A stretch of DNA of 64,000 nucleotides, from positions 54,372,466 to 54,436,465 of the forward strand of contig CM039503.1 of the NCBI GenBank assembly GCA_022432975.1, written 5' to 3'. Both the position numbers and the translations under genes were made by a program. Below, piece by piece: positions 24,701-35,273 of the stretch; position 1 is the stretch's first letter; every line of letters begins with the position of its first letter. The stretch comes from Begonia masoniana. Taxonomy: Eukaryota > Streptophyta > Magnoliopsida > Cucurbitales > Begoniaceae. The notes beneath the pieces are model-generated. The model was not told the origin of the DNA. It saw only the letters and a list, made by a program, of their open reading frames with translations, and made no database searches.

Positions 24701-26223
24701 GTTATTTTTAAGTTAAATAAAAACTAATAATTTTAAAAGTTACCCAAAACAAATTCAATTTATTCTAACTACATATTTTGACATACCTAAAGTAAATATA
24801 TGACGTAGATAACACAATTGTTGCATAACTTTTTCAGTTAAACATAATGATGAAAATGAATTGAAGGACTATTGTGTTGTACTATAATCTTCCTTTCCTG
24901 AGAGTTTTTTAGTAATCTAATAGTACTCTGCACTAATCGAGAAGTAAACAGCAACACACGAACAACAGCAATACACAAACAACACCACAAGCCTGGACAT
25001 ACCTAGACTCGGATAAAATTATCCACAGGATAGAAATAAACACCAAATGGTTTCTATAACAAAATATTTTATGCCCTCTCTTGGCCCTTACCCCCTCCTA
25101 TATATAAACTCTCTTTCCTCCTCTAACCACCTAGGATTCCCTATTATCTATTTGTCAGTAAATCATTAAAAAAAATAACTATAACCTACCAAATGGACTC
25201 ACTACTAACATATGCTAATTTACCAAAACAACTATTCAATGATAAACTGCTCATCATATTGAAATACAAAAATATACTATAAAGACCTTATTGAGAAAAC
25301 TAAAATTGCAATGAGAAAATTGAAACAATCTCTCAACTAAAAGCAATGTAATCATATTTTACACATATTTATCATATTTGCCAAATAAGATTATTTATAA
25401 AGTACTTTGTACATCCATTGTCAATTATAAATTCAAACTATATATAAAATTTGATCACAAGCACAAATGTTGTGAAAACACATTAGCACAATGATAATCA
25501 AGCTCAAAATATACTATTACCATAGTCTACTGCTAAAATTTTTTACGCACTCTGTGACACAACAATAACAATTTTTCAAAATCAATTCCCCAGATATTGA
25601 ACTATTTTTCGTCATAACGTATTAGTTTAGCATCACAACTACTAATGATTTTCATGGAAGGTACAATTACACCAAAATTCTTGTGTTTGACCATACATTC
25701 TTTAAAAATTATTTGATACCTGTGCGGGAAATAGCCCATTGAATGCACTCGGTTCCAAATCCAACGCTCCCGTACAAGATGCTTCATAGACACCATACAA
25801 AAGCTTTAGGTCAAAATCATACAAAAAGAGCTTCATTCCTTGTTCAATGTTCTTCACAACGTCAAGTTTTCCCCGAGGTAACCCAAAAATACGGTAGCAA
25901 TAGCATTCAGGTTTTGTTTTCTTATTGCACATGAAAATATAGCCAGGTTTGTTTTCATTTTTTTCCCTTCGTTTCGTTTTACTCTCATTGGCTTCCTTCT
26001 TTTTAGAAGAAACCAACAAAGAAGTAGAGGCAACAAGCTGAGTTGGTGTAAGCCTCGGATTTGACGAAGAAGGAAAACTTGTATTTAAAACTAATAAAGC
26101 CTTTTTCTTGTTTTTGTTCTTGTTCTTCTTCTTCATTGACTTTTTCTTTGCGCCAATGGTTCCAAAAGGGGAATTTTCAACCAACCCTTTTTTCTTCAAT
26201 CCCTTGCCTCTTGTTCTCCCCAT
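18793..26223 (-). CDS. DCD-domain protein with C-terminal 53-residue repeats
   Basis: Four exons read in phase: 26223-25720, 20720-20604, 20487-19628 and 19123-18793; 1812 bp, 603 residues. The start is ATG 26223. Residues 1-92 are very Lys-rich and probably nuclear. The DCD (Development and Cell Death) domain starts near 93 with [20 protein letters not shown], continues through [20 protein letters not shown] and [14 protein letters not shown], crosses intron 1 at [20 protein letters not shown], and ends near 206 with [11 protein letters not shown]. After [10 protein letters not shown] come four tandem 53-residue units, then a Tyr/Pro/His-rich tail. DCD proteins are plant-specific and linked to hypersensitive or stress-related cell death. 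The biochemical function is not established. Intron 1 is 5 kb and holds retroelement debris. Confidence 0.88.
19763..20399 (-). repeat. Four tandem 159-bp coding repeats in the DCD gene
   Basis: GGAGGTGCA marks each unit at 19922, 20081, 20240 and 20399, an exact 159-bp (53-codon) period. Each unit encodes [20 protein letters not shown], then [13 protein letters not shown] and [15 protein letters not shown] with substitutions. The unit nearest the C-terminus is the most diverged. Confidence 0.95.
20721..25719 (-). other. Intron 1 of the DCD gene (5.0 kb) with transposon debris
   Basis: Bounded by a GT donor at 25719-25718 and an AG acceptor at 20722-20721. It contains a Ty3/gypsy pol remnant (22690-22900), further gag-like AT-rich debris to about 24400, and a stretch at 24485-25340 resembling worn MULE-type MITE halves (CCCTTGTAGTTTAGG, CTCATTAAGATCCTCATAG). 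No other host exon was recognised. Confidence 0.7.
22690..22900 (-). pseudogene. Ty3/gypsy pol remnant (end of RNase H)
   Basis: The minus strand reads [20 protein letters not shown] then [11 protein letters not shown], the conserved end of the RNase H domain in gypsy pol, with surrounding stops. A partial 43-bp duplication (CCAATCTTTGCTCA... near 22848 and 22891) sits at its 5' side. It is an old fragment inside the DCD gene intron. Confidence 0.7.
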
Positions 26224-26563
26224 TAGTTGGTTGTGACAACGAGATTATACCTACCATAAATTGTAGAAGAACTAAACAAAATCAAAAGAAATGCAATCAA
26301 AATATGCACATTATGGTAAAATAGTGTGAATAATCTTTTAGTTTCTTAAAGTTTCTCATAAGATTTCATAAGACATGCACCACCCCATCCTCACGAATAT
26401 CTCATGCATTGTTAGACTAACATAAATCATATCAATACACTAAAGGCAAGGAGAAGTTTTTCTTTATAAGAAATTGATTTTATTATAAAGAAAAGAAGGT
26501 ACAAGCAAAAGTAATTTTTCCAAAAGATGTGCAGGACAACATGGCAAGAAACACATCTAGGTT

Positions 26564-27480
26564 ATGAGAGGAGGAAACCGAGCAGAAACAAGAATTTGCA
26601 AGTTGAAGTTACTTGTGGTCACAGTGAGTAGATCTTTACCGCAGAGATTTTCTTTAAATCAGTGGAGTGAGGGGGACAAGATGGAGACCATAGTAGTTTG
26701 TTTGGAAAGTGCAATCCTAGCTTGGTTGCAAGGAGAGGCGGGAAATTTGAAACGGCTCTTTCCACATCGCTTCTCATAGTACTCTATTTGCACAGTTTAT
26801 AGGTGAGATCTCCACCTTTAGTTTGGTGTGGGGTTGGTAATGTTGTAGTGTCTTTTGCTGAGTCTATGCTACAAGATCAAGGTGCCATTTTGTGTTCCAT
26901 GTATCAGCTTTGTCGCACCTTTGGGGCTTTTTTCACCTCCCTTCGTTTACCTACTTTCATCAATGATGATATCAAATTAGTCATGGAAGCCACTTTCTTG
27001 CATGGTGTTTGACCGAACACTTAATTCAATGGCAAGTCTTACTAGAAGAGGACGCAACTTGGGAGACAACTGACATCGTCAATCATCAAGTTACTCACTT
27101 TCACTTTCAGAACAAGGTGAATCCTTTGGCGGGCGATATTGATAGACCCCCTTCCTATCAAGTTTACTTACTCCACGAGGAATAAGGCCTCTACTACGGC
27201 TGAGTAAAAATGTTGAGCCCATTCTATATTTGGGAATTGAAGTTTGGGTATTTTAGTATTTATTATAATAATTTCTTTATTTCACGAGGAAGGTAATTGT
27301 AGGAATCAATTTGTATATGAAGGATGCGATAGGAGGCCTTCAAATAGGGTAGAGAAGAATTAAGAGTAGTCTGGGAGACCTTCTAGTCTGCCAATCTTTA
27401 TCGTTATTGATGAAAAATTTTGTTCTATTGAAATTATATTGTGCATTCTATCACAATAAGGATGTTTATGTTTCTCACAC
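26564..27480 (+). pseudogene. Internally deleted Ty3/gypsy remnant with 3' LTR-like end
   Basis: 26564-26779 is open and reads like a gag piece (GDKMETIVVCLESAILAWLQ). 26803-27012 resembles the region after the integrase (SFAESMLQDQGAIL). At 27012-27180 the plus strand reads LIQWQVLLEEDATWE then VTHFHFQNKVNPLAG, the C-terminus of gypsy pol. A TGTTGAGCCC start near 27211 may open the 3' LTR. Most of pol is missing, so this is a deletion derivative. Confidence 0.6.
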
Positions 27481-28395
27481 AGGACTAGTATTTGGTTTCA
27501 TGTCTTCAAAATGATTGCATGTGACGTAATTTGCCAGGGAGAATTAAGTAAAGAATAGTTATTCTAACTTGCCTTCATCATCCTCTTGTCTATGTCTCTA
27601 TGCACTATTCTACTTCTCCCTCCTATTTCATTGTCTACTCTTCTTATTTTCAAAATTTCTACAAAACATCTTATTCTCAAAAGCTAGTTTTACTTTATAT
27701 TTAAAAACTTCTTTCTCTTATTGATGTAGTACACAGTTGTGACTTAAATCCCATATACCCGTGATTTTCAATTTTTTATTTTATCTATTATTTAGTATTT
27801 GATTTTATTCTTTTTAACTAGTTATATAGACTTTATGTTTTTAGACGTTTTCTTAAAGATTTATTTATCTTATTGAAGATTTCAGATCATAATGATTTAA
27901 AGGGTTGTGATGAATATTAAAAACAGACTTTTAGACTTTTCGAACTTTATTTCATTCTCTGCAGTTATTTTGCATTTTTTATTCAAAACAAATCTTCTTT
28001 TGCACTAAATTGATATCAGACCAAAGATTTTAAACTCGAGCGGATAGTTGAACACTGTTTTAGTTGAAAATAAATCTCCTACAATGATTTGTGTCTCCAT
28101 AGAAATAATCAACGGTTCAACAGAAATTGATCGACTGGTTGAGACCAAAAAACTCATTTGCAATCTCACGTAGCTTGTTATTGTGTTCGTTGCTAAAAGA
28201 AAATTTGAACGTGTGAAACGACGCTTGAAGACTAGAAAATTTTACTTTTACGATCACGAGAGCAAAGAAAACAACTATCATCAAAAAAAATATTGCGACT
28301 TGCAAAAACCTAATACAGCAAACAACAACAAATTTTGGCCTTGAAATTAGCCAGTTGTTGTTCACGGTCAAAACGACAAGTCATCATCCAAAATT

Positions 28396-28733
28396 ATGTC
28401 AATGCTTTTCAATTTGTATAATTTCCTTTTTTTTTCCGATTTTGACAAATCTTCCGTTGCACAACTTATACATACCCACTTTTTGTTGCTCCATCTAATT
28501 TAATATCATTTTTTATATTCTAATTTCATTACCAAAATTTTATGTCAATGCTTTTCAATTTGTATAATTTCCTTTTTTTTTCCGATTTTGACAAATCTTC
28601 CGTTGCACAACTTATACATACCCACTTTTTGTTGCTCCATCTAATTTAATATCATTTTTTATATTCTAATTTCATTACCAAAATTTTATGTCAATGCTTT
28701 TCAATTTGTATAATTTCCTTTTTTTTCAAACTT
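28396..28733. repeat. 146-bp tandem repeat
   Basis: ATGTCAATGCTTTTCAATTT starts at 28396, 28542 and 28688, an exact 146-bp period with near-identical units. Further copies lie at 29005 and 29570 within the larger duplication. Confidence 0.95.
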
Positions 28734-29745
28734 TATCTTTTTAAAAGTTTTAATAGAGATTTATTTTATCTTCTAAGATTTTAAATCATAACTCAAAGTT
28801 TATTTAAAGTTGTGGTAAATATTAAAAATAGATTTTTGACAATTAATCAATTATCCCTATTTTGATAATTTATTCTCCCCTATTATTTTACTTTTTTTCC
28901 GATTTTGACAAATCTTCCGTTGCACAACTTATACATACCCACTTTTTGTTGCTCCATCTAATTTAATATCATTTTTTATATTCTAATTTCATTACCAAAA
29001 TTTTATGTCAATGCTTTTCAATTTGTATAATTTCCTTTTTTTTCCTCAATATCTTCGCCTTTCCTTTCCAATAACCAATTCTTTAACTTTTATTTCCAAA
29101 AACTACAGTAATTTTTCAAAAAGAAAAAATCAATTTTCTTCTACATGGCGATCGAAAGTTAGAATAGGACTTAATATTTTCTTTAAGGAGAGGAGATTGA
29201 TGCAGTACACAACTATGGCCCAAGCGCTTATATGTGTGATCTTCTAATATTTTATTTTATTTATTATTTTAGTATTAATTTCATTTTTTTCAAACTTTAT
29301 CTTTTTAAAAGTTTTAATAGAGATTTATTTTATCTTCTAAGATTTTAAATCATAACTCAAAGTTTATTTAAAGTTGTGGTAAATATTAAAAATAGATTTT
29401 TGACAATTAATCAAATTATCCCTATTTTGATAATTTATTCTCCCCTATTATTTTACTTTTTTTCCGATTTTGACAAATCTTCCGTTGCACAACTTATACA
29501 TACCCACTTTTTGTTGCTCCATCTAATTTAATATCATTTTTTATATTCTAATTTCATTACCAAAATTTTATGTCAATGCTTTTCAATTTGTATAATTTCC
29601 TTTTTTTTCCTCAATATCTTCGCCTTTCCTTTCCAATAACCAATTCTTTAACTTTTATTTCCAAAAACTACAGCAATTTTTCAAAAAGAAAAAATCAATT
29701 TTCTTCTACATGGCGATCGAAAGTTAGAATAGGACTTAATATTTT
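28727..29745. repeat. 564/565-bp tandem duplication
   Basis: CAAACTTTATCTTTTTAAAAG begins units at 28727 and 29291; the units stay almost identical to about 29178 and 29743. Only a one-base A insertion (AATCAATTA against AATCAAATTA) and one T/C change were noticed, so the duplication is recent. Confidence 0.95.
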
Positions 29746-30756
29746 GTTCCACTTCAACCTACTAATTGAAATAGGTAAATCATTAGCTTTTTTAAGAGTA
29801 GTTATTACGTGTATCAAACAAGCACCATATCTTTACATGGTCCAGCCAAGAAGTGAAGACGGTAGTTATCAACTCTACCTACATTATAAAATTTTCAAAT
29901 AAAGAAGATGATGTTGTGGATGTAGGTCTTGAATACCTAAAATATTTGGAGAAAGGAAGTGTTAGGGGGGGAATTGATCGTTTGGGTAGGGGGGAACTGA
30001 ATGACCGGGAGGAGCGACAAAAAGAAGAAATTTCGATAGGTTCCACCATCTTTTTCTCCCTAATTCAGCAAAATAGACATAACAAAAAGGGTATGAAAAC
30101 ATATACCCCACCCCGCTTTTCTCTATTGGTAGCAAGTAAACATAGTCTAAATGCTAAGAAACCACCAACGTCAAAAGATTCAAAAAATATTGACTACTAT
30201 GCCTCAAAATAAAACAATAATAAGAGCAAAACAACACAACTATTAACACATTAAATGTTGGCGATCTTTATAAGAAAACAACAATGTCAAACGGAAATGA
30301 CAGAAATACCACAAGTATTAAAAATTAGTGGATGGTCTATTGGTACGACAACATATGAAGTTAATTGGCGTGGAAAAATAAACTTCAAAAAAACACTCCA
30401 TAACTCCACAAACAGAATATAACATATAATCCCAAGAAGTAAGCAAGCAAAGAAACAAAAGTAAAAAGGTGATTGGACCGAAGAATAGGGAATTGGGACT
30501 AGTGGAGAGTGAGAGAGCCGGGACATGTCTATTAAACTAATAATGTTCTGTAGAGGAAGCTGAAGGTAAAGGATGGATTCTGGAGGGAAAGATAGAGGAG
30601 GAATTATTTTGTGGCGCAACAAGGGGAATGAAATATGACTCTACAAGGTCACCATCCTGGGAGAACAATGTCAGAAGAGTAAGAAATCAAGGGCAATTAT
30701 GCTCTCTCGCCCTTGTTTTTTTAATTCTAATACATAATTCCCCAATCGGCCTCTTA
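29746..30756. other. Intergenic, no recognisable gene
   Basis: An open frame at 29853-30212 (plus, 119 codons, Lys/Ser-rich) has no recognisable domain. The segment from about 30300 to 30650 may be the 3' part of the candidate minus-strand transcription unit described next. Confidence 0.4.
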
Positions 30757-31222
30757 TCACAGGTCATTTTCATAGAAGAAATCCCAAAGAAGCTTGGTGG
30801 TCCCTTTTCTCCTCGTACGGGCAAGTAACTGAAGCAGCCAGCGTCTGAGAGTGAGTCTCATAAAATGTTAAAGATATCATCAGGAAGAAGGCACGAGAAA
30901 ATGACTGGTTGTTAAACCCTAAAACAACATTAGGGCGTGCAAAACATGCCGAACGATCGGATTCTTAAAACACGGCCATGTTATGCACCCTTGCTGCTTA
31001 TTACATCACAAAACCATACCTTCTCACGACAAAAAAACAAACCTAGAAAAATGAAATGCGCCATAAATAGTAGAAAACAATTCAATCAGCAAATACCTGA
31101 TGAGTCTAATGGCTTCAACAAGCAAAAACTCTTGCTGCCCGAGACCAAAACTGCGGCAAGTGATAGTTAGATTTACAAAGCAATGAACTAGATTTGGTAA
31201 ATTGTAAGAAACGGGAAAACAT
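30757..31222 (-). CDS. Unrecognised possible small gene, two short ORFs
   Basis: On the minus strand, downstream of GGCCCA promoter motifs, there is a leader with a 35-codon ORF (31222-31115, starting MFSRFLQFTKSSSLLCKS, Ser/Arg/Leu-rich like a mitochondrial presequence) and a second 34-codon ORF (30861-30757, basic, containing LLQLLARTRRKGTTKLLWDF). A plausible intron lies between them (CATCAG/GTATTT near 31101; TTGTTTTAG acceptor near 30919). A further intron from GTGATA near 30760 to CCCAG near 30660 would extend the second ORF by four residues. I do not recognise either peptide, and no phase-consistent join of the two ORFs was found. It may be a non-coding transcript. Confidence 0.3.
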
Positions 31223-31320
31223 AATCCCTCCTGGACGAACTACGAAGGGGGAAGAGGAACGCGGGGGAGAGGATTAGATTTTGAGGGAGTGGGTGGAGAT
31301 GTCCTTTAATAGACGAAAAC

Positions 31321-31350
31321 GGCCCACGTTGTTTGCGGGCCGGAGGCCCA
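31321..31350 (-). promoter_or_regulatory. Paired GGCCCA (Site II-type) elements
   Basis: GGCCCA at 31321-31326 and 31345-31350 with a GC-rich spacer, in an otherwise AT-rich region. Such pairs are common just upstream of plant genes for translation and mitochondrial proteins. This is the main sign that a gene starts here. Confidence 0.45.
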
Positions 31351-31399
31351 TATCCGGAAAATATTTTTTCATTGTAAAAAAAAAAAAAAAAACACGTCA

Positions 31400-34390
31400 C
31401 TCCCGTAAAAGTAATACTCAGTTTAACAACTAATTCTACGTTTTAATTTTAACTGCTGACTCGTTAATTGACACAATAATTAAGATAATCATAAATAGTT
31501 AAAATAATACATTAATTGCATCAGCTAATTAATGTCACTGTAATGTTCTCCGGTACTCCTAATACAATATTATTCGTTCTGAGCCGAATCCCGTACGAAT
31601 TGTTCATAAGTTTAGTTATTGGAGTCTCACACTGAGTCGTTCTAGCCTTCACACACAGAGCTATCGCAGTCATATTATGAGGTAAGATTAAAATGAAAAC
31701 ATAGCATTACCCTATTCAGAATGATCAAATGATATTTACTATTAATGATTGTCAATGTAAATTCTCAAAATAGTTGGTTGGTAAATTCATATTTTTAATA
31801 ATCTAAAGCATTTGACATTTACAAAATTAAAAAAATCTACCATGTGACCGTCTATCGACTCTCTCTTTCTCGTTTTCATTGTTTGTACGCTCGGTTGTGG
31901 AGGTTTTGCAATCATAAATGATTGTTTTTCGTAAAGTTGATATCAAGATAAAAACTTGAGAAGGAAAATCCGCTTTTGTTCATACATAAATGTAACATTT
32001 GTATTCAATGTTCATTGACAAATCTTTCTATCGTGCTAAACATATTGAAACTCCGCTCAAAATTGTTTTTTAGAAGATTAAAAGTACTTATTTTATTATT
32101 TAAGCTGTTACGAAATATTTGGTGACTAAAAAAATGTTTATTTAAACTACGATAATTCTGACTGATCGAGAAAAAATAAATTATAATATTGATTTTTTAA
32201 TATTTTTTTAAAGCGAATATGAAATTAATTTATTTTCTATTATTAATCATTTTAATTTTTAAATAATATGGCCGTTCACTTTTTCTCACACTCATTTTAT
32301 TTGTTTATTTCAATTATTATATACTTTAATGCAATTTAATAATCGAACATTAATTTATTAGATGATCATTAAAACTAGTAAACATCTTATGAGCAGTTAA
32401 TTTACCAAAAAATTACAAACTTTTTCACGTCTGATTATTTTAAAAGCACATCTAACAGTGATTATTAAAAAAATTACAATAATATAAAACTGGCCTAGAG
32501 CTTCTCAGCAGTGCGGGTCGTTATGGCGAGCTAAACTCGTCATCGTGCAAGGTTCACTTTTGTTGTCGTCTATATCATCGCCTTACAACACATAACGGTA
32601 AGACCTTTATGCAGTCTCGTGCTCATATTCGAACCTTGTTAGTATATTCCTATGATGCACCCTAACGCTTACAACCAATCGCCAAATCCATTCGTTTCAC
32701 AAATTGTACAACAACCACATTCAATTTCAATTGAAACATGTGATAAGTCACAACAATAAAGGACAATCTAACCAACATTTAATATCAAATATTTAAACAA
32801 TACATAAAATATGTGACATCCATTTTCATTAATCACCCAACCAACAACTGCACGCGCATGTATACAAGTAAAGCTAGATTTCTTCGATAAAACTTACTAT
32901 TTTTCAAAATAATAAACAATCTAAGTAAAGATCAACGTCTCAAGCTGAATCATTAAATTACTATATACAATTTCATAATATGCAAAATTTGATGAAATAT
33001 ATATTTTTTAAAGTATGGTTAAGTCAAAAGGGGGTTGATCCATTAATTTTAAGTTGATGATGTACATTATTATATTCTCCCCATTAAATAGTCTAGACCC
33101 ACATCCATGATTATTGTTCTCAACAACAGCTTTGGTCTTATCACACATGTGGTAGTCATCAATGTCTTTGTCTATGTCACGTGACAAACAATGATCTCTT
33201 CCTTAGTTTTTTTTTTCAACCTTATTAATAATAAAAGAAACGATCGTGATCAGTTAATTTCGACACATAATAAGTTACCCTAAATTATATTTTATATTTT
33301 TATTTATATCTATTTTAATTTACAATATAATATAATTAATGTAATAAATTATAAATAATTTTTTTTTAATTAAAATTATATTCCAATTTTATAAACTTGT
33401 ACCTTCAAATAAATATAGGGAAAATAATTAAAGAAATTAAAAAAAAATAGTAAATGTAACGAATTTACAAAAGGAGGAATAAGTGGGCCCAGGTGTGATT
33501 TTAAAATGGCAATAGTAGACAAAAGAGTCGTCCATAATTCATCACTCTTTTCGTCCTTTTAATTTTTTTTATTAAATAAATAATAATTTTTCATTTATTG
33601 TTTTCTTCTAGAGTTAAAATCCTGAATTTTGGAGGGATTCTTTTTATTGGGTCCCACTCGTAAGTGCTCACTGTGTGTTGCCGCGCAGAAGAATCTATCT
33701 TTCCACATTCTCGTCCCACGCGCTTCCAACCCCACCGCAACGCCAACCTTAAACAATTGAGACCATTTTTTGCTCTACCGGATTTCGATTTGGTTCAATC
33801 AAAGTTCGATTTTTTCGGCCCATCTAGCATAATCGTTACAATGAAGAACATACCACATAACATATTTCGTTTGTTAATTATTAATTTTATATTTTTCAAA
33901 AGAATATATTAATTCAAAATATGTACATGACATCTGTTGAACTATAATTTTTAGAATTAACTCTTGCAGACACATGCTTTACATGAGTTTTGAAAAGTCA
34001 TTTTAGAAGATCAATTGACAGAGAACTCAACGTTTTAATCATAATTTTATATTCTTCGAAACGAAAACACGAGTAAATTGGTTTGATAGTATCGTAGGAA
34101 AAAAAACAAATAAATATAGAAATGAAGACTACCAAATAATTTATAAAACGGAATTAAAAACACGAGTAAATTGGTTTGATAGTATCGTAGGAAAAAATCA
34201 AATCAAATATAGAAAGGAAGAATACAAATAATTTATAAAAAGAATTAAAAAAAAAAAATTAAAGCTAAAGAGTGTTATTACGCGCGGATGCAGCGAGTGG
34301 TAAAACAAGTTATTTGTTTTTTTTTTAAATTTTGAAATCCTTAAAAAAGGTGCTGATTAGACAGAAAACTGACGGTTTCGGTTCCAAGCA
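31400..34390. other. AT-rich intergenic DNA
   Basis: No gene or RNA recognised. A 93-bp tandem duplication lies at 34064-34249 (AAAACACGAGTAAATTGG at 34064 and 34157). The last part is probably the distal promoter of the ARF-GAP gene. Confidence 0.55.
34064..34249. repeat. 93-bp tandem duplication
   Basis: Two adjacent units sharing CACGAGTAAATTGGTTTGAT and TATCGTAGGAAAAAA with a few substitutions and small indels. Confidence 0.9.
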
Positions 34391-34395
34391 AGTTA

Positions 34396-34430
34396 AACGA
34401 CGTCGTTCATCATAACCCGAAACGACGTGG
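34396..34430 (+). promoter_or_regulatory. ACGT-core palindrome and second ACGT element
   Basis: AACGACGTCGTT (34396-34407) is a perfect 12-bp palindrome with a GACGTC core. AACGACGTGG follows at 34421-34430. ACGT cores are bound by plant bZIP factors. They lie 40-70 bp upstream of the TATA box of the ARF-GAP gene. Confidence 0.5.
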
Positions 34431-34466
34431 TTTTGAAACGTTAGGCAAAGTCCTTCCTCTTCTCCG

Positions 34467-34474
34467 TATATAAA
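34467..34474 (+). promoter_or_regulatory. TATA box of the ARF-GAP gene
   Basis: TATATAAA, followed about 80-100 bp on by a CT-rich 5' leader (TCTCTCCTCTCTCTC near 34560). The ATG at 35184 is about 680 bp downstream, so the leader is long and holds upstream AUGs (for example at 34721). Confidence 0.6.
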
Positions 34475-35183
34475 GCTAAAAGAGATAAAAGAAAAGAGGA
34501 AGGAAAACTGGAAAAGAGGAAGATAACAGTGACAAAAGGCTGTTCCTTTTCGCTTTTATCTCTCTCCTCTCTCTCAAATCCATCATTTTCCCTTCAACAT
34601 TCTTCAGTTTAATGGAAGTGAAACGTTGAAATCGATTCACGCTCAATTTTCAACACACCCATTTAGCCATAATCACACCCTTTAGCTCAATTTTCTGTAC
34701 ATTCTTCTGCACCTTCACTTTTGCTCATTTTGCAGTCTCTGTGTTCTTGTTTTCTTTTTTTTTGTTGTTTAAAGTTTTGGATGCCCAAATCAAGCTCTTC
34801 CAAAACCAGGAAAAAAGATATAATAGAGACGGTTAATTTTTGGAGCTTGAATTTGGAAAGTTTTATTTCACTCCCACTGGAGACTGGAATCTGGGCAAAT
34901 CGATCTCACAAACGATGTATTTTACACTGGGAATGAATCAGTTCTTTTGTTGAAAAAGGTTCTGTTCGGAAGGAGAATAGAGGGTAGTTTATTTATTTGT
35001 TGTTTTTTTTTTTTGGAAGAGGTGGTTTCAATGTTGGCTAATATCGTAGTGAAATACGAGAGATCTGGTTTGGGTTTTTGATAAATCGCGCTTGGGATGC
35101 GATATTAGGTTAGCGTTGATGGAACTGTGATCGATATTTATTTTCTCAAAACAGAGAGGAAATCTTACTGTGGATTTCGGAAA

Positions 35184-35231
35184 ATGCATTTTGCTAAGCT
35201 CGATGATTCTCCTATGTTCCGCAAGCAGGTC

Positions 35232-35273
<42 letters not shown>

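Larger units (their letters stand above)
27722..29745 (+). mobile_element. Small non-autonomous LTR element with internal tandem repeats
   Basis: A left LTR starts TGATGTAGTACACAG (27722) and probably ends TGCA near 28004. A worn tRNA-Met primer site TGATATCAGACC follows (28011-28022). At 29185-29196 a purine tract AAGGAGAGGAGA precedes a second copy of the LTR start, TGATGCAGTACACA (29198), which is similar to the left one for about 200 bp. The 1.2 kb interior has no gag or pol. The right side is disturbed by a 564/565-bp tandem duplication (28727 and 29291). Size and content fit a TRIM-like or other non-autonomous element. Confidence 0.6.

Noticed and set aside
30840..30910. Box C/D snoRNA-like TGATGA and CTGA motifs
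   Set aside because: The C box lacks the leading purine and no paired terminal stem or D box was found at the right distance.
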